A stretch of 7,173 nt of DNA from positions 1 to 7,173 of the forward strand of contig CATWCP010000055.1 in NCBI GenBank assembly GCA_958349325.1, given 5' to 3'. Under the pieces are notes generated by a model. That model searched no databases. It worked only from the letters and a program-made list of their open reading frames with translations, and had not been told where the DNA came from. Shown here one piece after another: positions 1-6,334 of this stretch. The stretch's first letter is position 1. Each line of letters opens with the position of its first letter. Both the position numbers and the translations under genes were made by a program. The DNA is from an uncultured Collinsella sp. (GTDB lineage: Bacteria; Actinomycetota; Coriobacteriia; Coriobacteriales; Coriobacteriaceae).

Positions 1-495
1 ATCTTTAGCATCGGCGACACCGTGTGCTCTGGCAAGCGCCACGTGCAGTATCCGCAGATCCCGACGTTTGCCCCCGAGATGTTCGCTCGCATTACGCAGG
101 TCGATACGCTCAAGCGCAAGCAGTTCGTCAAGGGTATGGAGGAGCTTGCCCAGGAGGGTGCTATCCAGATCTTCCGCGAGCTGGGTGCCGGCATGGAAAG
201 CGTCATTGTGGGCGTGGTCGGCGTGCTGCAGTTTGAGGTGCTCGAGCGCCGTCTCAAGGCCGAGTACCGTGTTGAGGTTCGTCGCCAGCCGCTGCCTTAT
301 ACGGACATCCGCTGGATCCAGAACGACCCCGACACTATTGATATCCCGGGCCTTTCGCTCACGCGCGACACGCTGCGCGTCGAGGACATGCGCGGCGGTA
401 AGCTGCTGCTGTTTACGAGCCCGTGGAACGTGGATTGGGCAACCGACCACAACCCCGACCTGATCCTGTCGGAGTTTGGCAACGTAGCCTTTTAA
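1..495 (+). CDS. prfC: Peptide chain release factor 3 (RF3), C-terminal part
   Basis: The reading frame is open from base 1 and ends at TAA 493-495, giving 164 residues; the 5' part with the GTPase domain lies outside the window. RF3 is a cytoplasmic translational GTPase related to EF-G that recycles RF1/RF2 from the ribosome after peptide release. The visible part matches the family's C-terminal region: IGDT near the start, the conserved IPTFAPEMFARI stretch (around residues 20-31), the KGMEELAQEGAIQIF helix, the GVVGVLQFEVLERRLKAEY segment, and a final LILSEFGNVAF. The spacing of these blocks matches E. coli RF3 as I remember it, with no frameshift. EF-G and LepA lack this FAPE/LQFEV combination. 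A strong hairpin directly after the stop suggests it ends its transcription unit here. The GTG at 22 is an internal codon, not a start. Confidence 0.93.
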   Translation: MFSIGDTVCSGKRHVQYPQIPTFAPEMFARITQVDTLKRKQFVKGMEELAQEGAIQIFRELGAGMESVIVGVVGVLQFEVLERRLKAEYRVEVRRQPLPYTDIRWIQNDPDTIDIPGLSLTRDTLRVEDMRGGKLLLFTSPWNVDWATDHNPDLILSEFGNVAF

Positions 496-500
496 CGTAT

Positions 501-539
501 CGGCGCGGTGGTCCTGCGGGGCTGCCGCGCCGTTTGCTT
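501..539 (+). terminator. Rho-independent terminator after prfC
   Basis: CGGCGCGG (501-508) pairs perfectly with CCGCGCCG (525-532). Two G-U pairs and several G-C pairs extend the stem inward to 14 bp, around a TGCG loop at 515-518. The 3' side runs into TTTGCTT, a broken and fairly weak T tract. It begins 5 bp after the prfC stop codon and lies before the promoter candidate of the next unit, which supports a terminator. Confidence 0.65.
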
Positions 540-566
540 GCCTTATGCCGTGTGAGCGGCTATTAT
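538..566 (+). promoter_or_regulatory. Sigma-70-type promoter candidate for the VUT-SDR operon
   Basis: TTGCCT (538-543, 4/6 to TTGACA) and TATTAT (561-566, 5/6 to TATAAT) are separated by exactly 17 bp. Transcription would begin near 573, leaving a leader of about 79 nt before the ATG at 652. The site lies just downstream of the prfC terminator, where a new promoter is expected. This is a by-eye consensus match only. Confidence 0.5.
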
Positions 567-583
567 ACCCACCGTCGTCTCAA

Positions 584-645
584 GACCGGGGCGTCCGAGC
601 AGTTCGGGTCCGATATCCTGCTCGTTAAACCTAAAACCAAAGGAG
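584..645 (+). promoter_or_regulatory. Structured leader with A-rich tail before the VUT gene; possible preQ1-like riboswitch
   Basis: CGAGCAG (596-602) pairs perfectly with CTGCTCG (618-624) around a 15-nt loop. The stem is followed by an A/C-rich single-stranded stretch (625-640) that runs straight into the Shine-Dalgarno sequence AAAGGAG (639-645). A loop UCC (609-611) could pair with GGA (642-644) of that Shine-Dalgarno sequence, and a C (617) lies just before the 3' stem arm. A small stem with an A-rich tail folding back and masking the ribosome site is the plan of preQ1-I riboswitches, and the gene downstream belongs to a family that includes queuosine-precursor transporters. Against this, the loop lacks the usual conserved bases on its 3' side and can instead form a small 3-bp hairpin (604-606 with 611-613). 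The hairpin is certain; the riboswitch reading is speculative. Confidence 0.3.
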
Positions 646-651
646 TACATA

Positions 652-1374
652 ATGATCAAGAAGGTCATGGAGGACTACAAGGTCCTGTTGCGGAGCATTC
701 CCGCGGCAACGGTTTCGCTGTTTTTCGTGAGCGTCATCATGATGAACCTGTTGGCCAACAAAGAGCTTATCAGCCTGCCGTATCTGGCACTCGATTGCGG
801 TTTTGTGGTGAGCTGGGTTTCGTTTTTGTGCCAGGACATGATCTGCAAGCGCTTTGGTGCCAAGGCATCCATTAAAATCTCTATCCTCGCGCTGCTGGTC
901 AACCTTGCCGTGAGCCTGTGCTTTTGGGCATGCTCGCTCACGCCCGGCATGTGGGGCGCTTACTACGACACGGGCATGATCGAGGTCAACACCGCTCTTA
1001 ACGCCACCATCGGCGGCACCTGGTACGTGGTGCTGGGCTCTTCGCTGGCAATGCTCGTTTCTGCCGTGGTTAACTCCACGCTCAACCAGTCGCTCGGCCG
1101 CATGCTCAAAAAGAATAACTTTGCGAGCTTCGCCTTCCGCTCCTATGTGTCCACGGGTGTTGGCCAGTTTATCGACAACCTGGTCTTTGCCATTGTGGTG
1201 AGCCACACGTTCTTCGGCTGGACCTGGGTGCAAGTCCTCATGTGCTCCCTGACGGGCGCTGTTGCCGAGCTGCTGTGCGAGGTCTTCCTAAGCCCCGTGG
1301 GCTACAAGGTCGTGCGCGGCTGGGAGCGCGAGAATGTGGGCTCCGAGTACCTCGAGCGCCACGCAACCGCCTAA
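652..1374 (+). CDS. VUT family membrane transporter (queuosine-precursor transporter-like)
   Basis: This is a 240-residue integral membrane protein with about six hydrophobic helices (roughly residues 16-36, 43-60, 74-96, 122-143, 170-188 and 192-216). It resembles the VUT/YhhQ family (DUF165), whose E. coli member imports queuosine precursors (preQ0/preQ1) used to modify tRNA anticodons. Family hallmarks visible are the charged loop QDMICKRFGAK (around 61-71, matching the TDLLNERYGK-type motif of YhhQ) and GQFIDNLVF (171-179) with its conserved Gln and Asp in a membrane helix. A Glu pair (E205, E210) near the end of the last helix is also typical of these small transporters. The start is fixed by AAAGGAG 6 nt upstream of the ATG. 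It is probably co-transcribed with the dehydrogenase gene 9 nt downstream. The family is fairly secure; the substrate is inferred from distant relatives and could be another small heterocycle. Confidence 0.8.
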   Translation: MIKKVMEDYKVLLRSIPAATVSLFFVSVIMMNLLANKELISLPYLALDCGFVVSWVSFLCQDMICKRFGAKASIKISILALLVNLAVSLCFWACSLTPGMWGAYYDTGMIEVNTALNATIGGTWYVVLGSSLAMLVSAVVNSTLNQSLGRMLKKNNFASFAFRSYVSTGVGQFIDNLVFAIVVSHTFFGWTWVQVLMCSLTGAVAELLCEVFLSPVGYKVVRGWERENVGSEYLERHATA

Positions 1375-1383
1375 GGAGCAAGT

Positions 1384-2064
1384 ATGCGGGTTTTGATCAC
1401 GGGTGCTTCGGGCGGTATCGGAGCCGCATGCGTGCAGCGCTTTTTGGACGAGGGCCACGAGGTCGTGGGCTTTGATCTGCTGCCGGCGTCGATCGAACAC
1501 GAGCGCTACCGCCATCTGATTGTTGATGTCTGCGAGCCGGGCTCGTTTCCAGGCGACCTTGAACCCCAAGTGATCGTGAACGTTGCCGGTACGCAGGATT
1601 CGGCCGACGATATCGCCGCCAACCTGTGTGGCACCATCAACGTGACCGAGCGCTACGCTTTTGTGGGGGAGGGGCTTGTCGCCAAGCCGGCGCCGGATAT
1701 CAAATCCGTGGTTAACGTGGGGTCGGCGAGTGGGCATACGGGATCGGAGTTTCCCGCCTATGCCGCCAGCAAGGGCGGCGTTATCGCCTACACCAAGAAC
1801 CTTGCAAACCGCCTGGCACCGCAGGCCATCGCCAACAGTGTGGACCCGGGCGGCGTTATCACGCCGCTCAACCGTTGCGTGATGGAAGACGAGCGCCTGT
1901 GGAATCAGATTATGGAGCTCACGCCGCTTAAACGCTGGGCCACCGCCCAAGAGATCGCCGAGTGGATCTACTTTGTGGGCGTGACCAACCGGTTTATGAC
2001 CGGACAGAGTCTGTTGATCGATGGCGGCGAGGCCGGCCGCACGCAATTTATTTGGCCCGAATAG
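1384..2064 (+). CDS. Short-chain dehydrogenase/reductase (SDR), compact form
   Basis: This is a 226-residue soluble NAD(P)-dependent oxidoreductase of the classical SDR type. The nucleotide-binding glycine motif TGASGGIG is at residues 6-13. An Asp at the end of strand 2 (D31, in VVGFD) favours NAD over NADP. NVAG sits at 66-69, and the catalytic set is probably N80, S114, Y126 and K130 (YAASKGG). A VDPGGVITP segment (NAPG-like) and the C-terminal GQSLLIDGGEA are also present. It is shorter than the usual ~250 residues because the stretch between VDV (47-49) and NVAG is only about 16 residues, so helix alpha-3 seems reduced. The substrate cannot be told: keto-acyl, sugar or hydroxysteroid substrates are all possible. 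The compact plan and GHEVVGFD recall bacterial 3-alpha-hydroxysteroid dehydrogenases, but only loosely. AAGGAG (1373-1378) overlaps the upstream gene's stop codon, indicating an operon with the VUT transporter. Confidence 0.85.
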   Translation: MRVLITGASGGIGAACVQRFLDEGHEVVGFDLLPASIEHERYRHLIVDVCEPGSFPGDLEPQVIVNVAGTQDSADDIAANLCGTINVTERYAFVGEGLVAKPAPDIKSVVNVGSASGHTGSEFPAYAASKGGVIAYTKNLANRLAPQAIANSVDPGGVITPLNRCVMEDERLWNQIMELTPLKRWATAQEIAEWIYFVGVTNRFMTGQSLLIDGGEAGRTQFIWPE

Positions 2065-2065
2065 G

Positions 2066-2101
2066 AAACGCGCCCGATGGAAAGCCGTCGGGCGCGTTTT
2101 T
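2066..2101 (+). terminator. Strong terminator after the SDR gene, possibly bidirectional
   Basis: AACGCGCCCGATGG (2067-2080) pairs with CCGTCGGGCGCGTT (2085-2098) with one G-U pair, around an AAAG tetraloop, followed by T at 2097-2101. It begins 2 bp after the SDR stop codon. The opposite strand also carries a short T run after the stem (TTTCC), so it may also end transcription of the convergent ung gene, whose stop lies at 2115. Confidence 0.9.
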
Positions 2102-2114
2102 GATGTATCGATTT

Positions 2115-2840
2115 TTAGCCGAGGCAAGTCCAGTTGACGGGGGTCGAGCCGTGCTGTTCGAGTAGCCGATTGGCTGCCGAGAAGGGACGCGACCCCATAA
2201 AGGCGGGGAGTTCTGCCGTGGCACGATTGGCCGAAAGCGGCGAGGGGTGCGTGGAGGCCAGACAGAACTTGTCGGTTGCCTTGCCCGCGTCAGTTGCGAC
2301 GAGCTTGCCCTCGACCATCTGCTGGGCAAAGCGGCCCCATGCCAAAAAGACAACCGGTTGGGGCAGCTGGCAGCAGCGTTCGATAACGTAGTCGGTGAGC
2401 GTGCTCCAGCCCAGCTTGGCGTGCGAGTTCGCGGCATGCTCGCGCACGGTGAGCGTAGTGTTGAGAAGCAGGACGCCCTGTTGTGCCCATGGCGTTAAAT
2501 CTCCTGTGGCGGGAATGGGACAACCCAGATCGGCATTGAGTTCCTTGTAGATGTTGCGCAGGCTCGGCGGCAACTTGGTTTGCGTCGCGGGGACCGAGAA
2601 CGACAGCCCCATGGCCTGGTTGGGTCCGTGATAGGGGTCTTGACCCAAGATGACAACCTTGACCTGGTCGGCCGGCGTGTAGGCGAGGGCATTGAGGATG
2701 TCGTCTTGTGCCGGGTAGATAGTCTGCTCGGCACGCAAAAGGGCGATGCGCTCGAGCAGCTGGTTCGTAGTGTCACGTACCGGCTGCGGTGCATCGCCCA
2801 ACCAAGTTGCTATGTTGCGGTCGCGGGTCGCGGCGTCCAT
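2115..2840 (-). CDS. ung: Uracil-DNA glycosylase, family 1
   Basis: This enzyme removes uracil from DNA by cutting the N-glycosidic bond, the first step of base-excision repair of deaminated cytosine or misincorporated dUMP. The 241 residues carry every family-1 hallmark: GQDPYHGPNQAMGLSFSV (66-83), with D68 as the catalytic Asp that positions the water and F81 for uracil stacking; LLLNTTLTV (124-132), with N127 for uracil recognition; and THPSPLSA (197-204), with the catalytic His H198 and the minor-groove loop. Length is near the E. coli enzyme (229 residues as I recall). The start is set by AAAGGAG (complement of 2845-2851), only 4 nt from the ATG. It converges on the SDR gene and shares the terminator region with it. 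The EamA-type gene upstream ends 88 bp away, so ung may have its own promoter or be read through from it. Function is secure. Confidence 0.97.
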   Translation of the reverse strand: MDAATRDRNIATWLGDAPQPVRDTTNQLLERIALLRAEQTIYPAQDDILNALAYTPADQVKVVILGQDPYHGPNQAMGLSFSVPATQTKLPPSLRNIYKELNADLGCPIPATGDLTPWAQQGVLLLNTTLTVREHAANSHAKLGWSTLTDYVIERCCQLPQPVVFLAWGRFAQQMVEGKLVATDAGKATDKFCLASTHPSPLSANRATAELPAFMGSRPFSAANRLLEQHGSTPVNWTCLG

Positions 2841-2856
2841 GGGGCTCCTTTACGTC

Positions 2857-2881
2857 AGATGCTCTGTTGGCATCTATTGTA
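2857..2881 (-). promoter_or_regulatory. Possible ung promoter -10 with an overlapping-leader dyad
   Basis: On the minus strand TACAAT (complement of 2876-2881, 5/6 to TATAAT) would start transcription near 2869; I see no convincing -35. Immediately inside it is a 6-bp inverted repeat, AGATGC (2857-2862) and GCATCT (2870-2875), 7 nt apart, spanning the predicted start of transcription. This could be an operator or chance. Confidence 0.25.
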
Positions 2882-2901
2882 AAGGCGCACCGGTTGCCTT
2901 T
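2881..2901 (-). terminator. Weak hairpin after the EamA gene
   Basis: Read on the minus strand, AAAGGC (complement of 2896-2901) pairs with GCCTTT (complement of 2881-2886) across a 9-nt loop, 27 bp after the EamA stop codon. The T run is only three bases, so it would be a leaky terminator at best. The rest of the 88-bp gap shows nothing else convincing. Confidence 0.3.
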
Positions 2902-2928
2902 ATGCCGCGGCCGTATGAAGAGCGGGGT

Positions 2929-3831
2929 CTACGAGACGTGCTCGGGCGCTCCTGCCATGCGAGCCTGTCCATGTGCGCGGAGGCGCGGAAGCTCGACGGT
3001 TGCCACCATGACGCCGGTGAGGATGAGGGCGGCGCCAAAGAAGGCGATGGGGCTCAGGACCTCGCCGACCAGGAAGAACGAGAAGACGGCGGAGCAGACT
3101 GGCTCGAGCGAGAAGGCGAAGCCGGTGGTCTCGGCGGGCACGTGGGGCTGCACGAGCGTCTGGGTGATAAAACCGTAGGCAGAGCAGATGAGCGCGAGGG
3201 CAACGACGACCACGATCTCGCTGGGCGTACTGGGAAGTGTGAAACCGCCAAAGACGCATGCGGCAATGCCCGAGAACAGGCCGCCAAAGCCCAGCTGCCA
3301 AACGCCCAGGGACAGCGGGTCGACATCTTCGACAAAGCGCTTGGCTACGATAATGTGGCCGGCATAGATAAAAGCGGAGAGCAGCATGATGAGCGCGCCC
3401 GGATTCAGGCTGGTGAAGTCGGTGCCCGAGAGCAGCAACATGCCGCAGGTGACGATGGCGGTGCCGATGAGCACTTTGCGCTCGGGGGCGCGGCGCAGCA
3501 GGGTGGCGTTGGCAAACGGCACGATCACGACCGTCAGGCTCTGCAAAAAGCCGGCAGTGGAGGCAGAGGTGAGGCTGGAGCCCAGGCACATGCAGGTGAG
3601 CTCGGTTGCCATGATGGCGCCGATGATGGCGGCGCGAACCATAAGGTCGCGGTTGATGCGGAACGCGCGCTTGTGGAAGAGCAGCAGGCAGACCACAAAG
3701 GCGATGATGCAGCGTAGCGCGACGATGCTCGTGGCGTTCATGCTGTCCATGCCGATCTTCATGAGAGGGTACGAAAAGCCCCATGCGACGGGAACGGAAA
3801 ATGAGAGCGCGATTGCTTTTTTGCGATCCAT
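2929..3831 (-). CDS. EamA/DMT-superfamily 10-helix transporter
   Basis: This is a 300-residue inner-membrane protein made of two homologous five-helix EamA halves (roughly residues 7-135 and 145-282), the layout of drug/metabolite transporters such as RhaT- or YdcZ-like permeases. Family features are the N-terminal SVPVAWGFSYPLMKIG helix, the SSLTSASTAGFLQSLTVVIVPF stretch closing the first half, and its counterpart TGFAFSLEPVCSAVFSFFLVGEVLSP in the second half, with the typical Glu-Pro. The C-terminal tail after the last helix is short and basic. Such proteins export amino acids, nucleosides or toxic metabolites, or import sugars and vitamins; the substrate cannot be read from sequence. AAAAGGAG (complement of 3836-3843) lies 4 nt from the ATG. 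The gene is divergent from a LysR-type regulator, a common pairing in which the regulator controls the exporter, so effector and substrate may be the same compound. Confidence 0.9.
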   Translation of the reverse strand: MDRKKAIALSFSVPVAWGFSYPLMKIGMDSMNATSIVALRCIIAFVVCLLLFHKRAFRINRDLMVRAAIIGAIMATELTCMCLGSSLTSASTAGFLQSLTVVIVPFANATLLRRAPERKVLIGTAIVTCGMLLLSGTDFTSLNPGALIMLLSAFIYAGHIIVAKRFVEDVDPLSLGVWQLGFGGLFSGIAACVFGGFTLPSTPSEIVVVVALALICSAYGFITQTLVQPHVPAETTGFAFSLEPVCSAVFSFFLVGEVLSPIAFFGAALILTGVMVATVELPRLRAHGQARMAGAPEHVS

Positions 3832-3989
3832 GGGACTCCTTTTGTTACAGAACGGTTTCGTACAAAGGATTCTGCTCCCAGATGTGGATGTAGTAAAGCG
3901 AATGTATCTTCAGTATGATTAAGAAATGCTAAAGTAGGCGCGAAAAGCGCTGACAAAACGTTTTACGGCTGCATTGATGTGGAGGCACG
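3832..3989. promoter_or_regulatory. Divergent control region between the EamA and LysR genes
   Basis: These 158 bp are more AT-rich than the flanking genes. They contain a perfect 10-bp palindrome AAAACGTTTT (3955-3964) and a GCGC-GAAAA-GCGC dyad just upstream (3938-3950). A -10-like TATGAT lies at 3914-3919 for the regulator, with a poor -35. On the other strand TTGTCA (complement of 3952-3957) resembles a -35 for the transporter but lacks a convincing -10 at the right distance. LysR-type proteins usually bind such shared regions at T-N11-A sites; no single site stands out clearly. The regulator's ribosome site GGAGG is at 3981-3985. Confidence 0.5.
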
Positions 3990-4856
3990 ATGACATCGCG
4001 GTATCAGATTGTTTGTATGGTGGTCGATCGCGGCAGTCTTAAGGGCGCGGCGGACGAGCTGGGCTATACGCAAAGTGCGGTGAGCCAGGCCGTCAAAGCG
4101 CTCGAGCGCGAGCTGGGTACCACGCTTATCGAGCGCGGAAAGCAGGGCGTTTCGCTTACGCGCGACGGTAAACAATATCTGCCGTACCTGCGCCAGATCG
4201 TGACTGCCGAGGCCGAGCTCGAGGGCAAGCGCCAGGAGCTGCTGGGGCTTTCGTCGACCGATATTCGCGTTGCGACGTTTACCAACGTGAGTCGAACCGT
4301 GTTGCCGCGCGTGATCCGCGACTTTGGGGCCCTGCATCCGGGCGTGCACTTTACCCTCAAGCAGGGCGATTACACGCGCAACGCCCAGTGGGTGCACGAT
4401 GGCGTGGTTGACTTTTGCTTTACGGCACGCGGGTTTACCGCTGGTCTCGAGAAGCGCGTGGTCTATCACGACGAGTTGGTAGCATTATTGCCGGCCGCGC
4501 ATCCACTGACGGCAAAGGAAAAGGTGACACTCGCCGACCTGGCGTCCGAGCCGTTTGTGCTGCTGGATGAGGGCGAACAGAGCCTGGTGCTCGATGCATT
4601 TGCTGCGCATGGCCTGTCGCCGCATGTGACGAGTGAGGTGACCGACGACTACACCATCATGGCGATGGTGGAGGAGGGCCTAGGCGTGAGCATGCTATAT
4701 CGCCGTACCGTTGAGGGCATGCGAGCCGATATTCGCGTGCGGCCCATCGTGCACGCCCCCTCGCGCGACGTAGTGGCAGCCTGGCGCAGTTGGGACACCA
4801 TGCCTATCGCCACGAGGCGCTTTATCGACTACATGAGCTCACATATTGTCAATTAA
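3990..4856 (+). CDS. LysR-type transcriptional regulator
   Basis: This is a 288-residue DNA-binding regulator. The N-terminal winged helix-turn-helix is clear: SLKGAADELGYTQSAVSQAV (16-35) followed by KALERELGTTLIERGKQGVSLTRDGKQYL (36-64). Residues about 65-88 form the linker helix, and from about 90 onward comes the periplasmic-binding-protein-like effector domain (DIRVATFTNVSRTVLPRVI, then the DELVALLPAAHPLTAK and VEEGLGVSMLYRRTV blocks typical of the family). It normally acts as a tetramer, activating or repressing a divergent target. Here that is most likely the EamA-type transporter gene starting 158 bp away on the other strand. The start is supported by GGAGG 4 nt upstream of the ATG and by the usual short lead before the helix-turn-helix. 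It converges on the MATE gene with 27 bp between stops and no recognisable terminator. The effector is unknown. Confidence 0.95.
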   Translation: MTSRYQIVCMVVDRGSLKGAADELGYTQSAVSQAVKALERELGTTLIERGKQGVSLTRDGKQYLPYLRQIVTAEAELEGKRQELLGLSSTDIRVATFTNVSRTVLPRVIRDFGALHPGVHFTLKQGDYTRNAQWVHDGVVDFCFTARGFTAGLEKRVVYHDELVALLPAAHPLTAKEKVTLADLASEPFVLLDEGEQSLVLDAFAAHGLSPHVTSEVTDDYTIMAMVEEGLGVSMLYRRTVEGMRADIRVRPIVHAPSRDVVAAWRSWDTMPIATRRFIDYMSSHIVN

Positions 4857-4883
4857 TGACTGGCGTGGCGTTGAGTGCGGTGT

Positions 4884-6266
4884 TTAGCGGGCTGTCGCTT
4901 TGGCTTGGGTGGCGCGATAGGTGCGTGCCGGGTGGCAGAGCAATACCGCTACGACCATAAAGAACGCCGTGGTGCCCAGGCTGATGGGGTAGACCATCAT
5001 GATGTTCGCAAAGGTGCGGAAGTGCGGGAACACGCAGAACACCCAGTAGAAGCGGATGCCGCAGACGCAGATCATGGTGATGAGGGCGGGCGTGAGCGAG
5101 ATACCAAAGCCGCGCAGGTAGCCCGACATGTTTTCGTAGAACATGCTAAAGGCGTACGCCGGGAAGATCGAACATACGCGGATATAGCCGATCGAGACGA
5201 TGTTGGGATCGCTGTTGAACAGCGACAAGATCTCGCGCCCCAGGCCAACAATAACGATAATCGTGGTGAGCGCGACGATACCGCCTTCGACTAGGCAGAC
5301 CTTGAGCGTCTTGGTGCAACGGTCGATCTGGCGGGCACCGTGGTTTTGTCCCACAAAGGTGGTGCAAGCCTGACTAAAGCTGTTGAGCAGGTTGTAGCAC
5401 ACGTACTCCAGGCTCATGGCGGCGCTCGATGCCGCCATGACCTCGGTGCCCAGGCTGTTGATGGCGGACTGGATGATGATGTTGGCGACGGCAAAGACAG
5501 CGCTTTGGATGCCGGCGGGCAGGCCGATCTTAACGATGCGCTTGAGGGCGACGGGGTCGATAGCCAGGTCGCGCGGGGTGACGCGGACGACGGAGTCGGT
5601 CTTGAGCAGGCGAATAAAGAGCGTAGCGGCGCTGACGGTGTAGGCGATGGCGGTGGCGATGGCGACGCCCGCGACGCCCCAGTGGAGTACGGGGACAAAG
5701 ATGAGGTCCAGGCCAATGTTGAGGACGGTGGACACGGCAAGCGCCTGCAGCGGCATGCGGGTGATGCCGACGGAGCGGAAAATCGCGGCCTCAAAGTTGT
5801 AGAGCAAAATCGAGGGCATGCTCAGCAAAAAGACGCGTAGATAGAGTGAAGCGAGCGGCATGGTCTCGGCGGGAACGTTGAGCGCGGCGAGCATGGGCTC
5901 GGCAAAGACCTCGCCCAGGGCGATGACGACAAAGCCCACGAGCGCCATTAAAATCGAGGTATGGACGGCGCGTTTGACCATGTTCTGATCGTTGCGGCCG
6001 ATGGCGTTGGCGATGACCACGTTGGAGCCAAGCGACATGCCAATAAACAGGTTGAGCATAAGACTGGTAAGCGGAACATTGGAGCCGACCGCTGCCATGG
6101 CGAGGGTTCCCTGGTCGCCCGAGAAGTTACCGATGATGACCGTGGCGATGAGGTTCGACAGCTGCTCCAAGATGCTCGTGGCGGCCACGGGGAAGGCGAA
6201 CAGGGGAATATTGCGCCACAGCGAGCCGGTGGTCATGTCAATGTGCTTAGATACGGTGTCAGCCAT
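4884..6266 (-). CDS. MATE family multidrug/metabolite efflux transporter
   Basis: This is a 460-residue inner-membrane antiporter with about twelve hydrophobic helices in two MatE halves (roughly residues 18-180 and 238-400). MATE pumps expel cationic drugs or metabolites in exchange for Na+ or H+. Recognisable family segments are LWRNIPLFAFPVAATSILEQLSNLIATVIIGNFSG at the N terminus, AAVGSNVPLTSLMLNLFIGMSLGSNVVIANAIGRND, the mid-protein FRSVGITRMPLQAL and GVAGVAIATAIAY, and in the second half IGLPAGIQSAVFAVANIIIQSAIN plus TTFVGQNHGARQIDR. Length is typical for the family. An in-frame TGA (complement of 6273-6275) just upstream rules out a longer start. The ribosome site is weak (GAGAG close to the ATG), unlike the strong AAGGAG of its neighbours. 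Another possible start is Met-11, also without a good site. Substrate and coupling ion cannot be told. Confidence 0.93.
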   Translation of the reverse strand: MADTVSKHIDMTTGSLWRNIPLFAFPVAATSILEQLSNLIATVIIGNFSGDQGTLAMAAVGSNVPLTSLMLNLFIGMSLGSNVVIANAIGRNDQNMVKRAVHTSILMALVGFVVIALGEVFAEPMLAALNVPAETMPLASLYLRVFLLSMPSILLYNFEAAIFRSVGITRMPLQALAVSTVLNIGLDLIFVPVLHWGVAGVAIATAIAYTVSAATLFIRLLKTDSVVRVTPRDLAIDPVALKRIVKIGLPAGIQSAVFAVANIIIQSAINSLGTEVMAASSAAMSLEYVCYNLLNSFSQACTTFVGQNHGARQIDRCTKTLKVCLVEGGIVALTTIIVIVGLGREILSLFNSDPNIVSIGYIRVCSIFPAYAFSMFYENMSGYLRGFGISLTPALITMICVCGIRFYWVFCVFPHFRTFANIMMVYPISLGTTAFFMVVAVLLCHPARTYRATQAKATAR

Positions 6267-6272
6267 ACGCTC

Positions 6273-6302
6273 TCAATCTCTAACATGCTTTTTCGTGCTC
6301 AT
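6273..6302 (-). CDS. Possible 9-codon upstream ORF before the MATE gene
   Basis: On the minus strand an ATG (complement of 6300-6302) opens a tiny reading frame, MSTKKHVRD, ending at TGA 6 nt before the MATE ATG and in the same frame. The nearest AGGAG (complement of 6320-6324) is about 17 nt away, too far for good initiation. It could help re-initiation at the weakly marked MATE start, or be chance. There is no direct sign of translation. Confidence 0.12.
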   Translation of the reverse strand: MSTKKHVRD

Positions 6303-6334
6303 TTGCGCAGACGATGATACTCCTAATGCAACCA

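Noticed and set aside
423..875. Plus-strand 150-codon frame bridging prfC and the VUT gene
   Set aside because: Runs out of frame through the prfC terminator and the VUT promoter; no ribosome site and no conserved segment.
1288..2127. Minus-strand 279-codon frame opposite the VUT and SDR genes
   Set aside because: Antisense shadow of a GC-rich gene; no recognisable motif, and it crosses the strong terminator at 2066-2101.
2746..3717. Long plus-strand reading frame (323 codons) opposite the EamA and ung genes
   Set aside because: Low-complexity charged protein (G, D, E, A-rich) typical of the antisense frame of a GC-rich membrane-protein gene. It has no ribosome site or family motif, and the opposite strand encodes clear proteins.
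5340..5840. Plus-strand 166-codon frame inside the MATE gene
   Set aside because: Gly/Asp-rich antisense shadow of membrane-helix codons, without a start signal or known fold.
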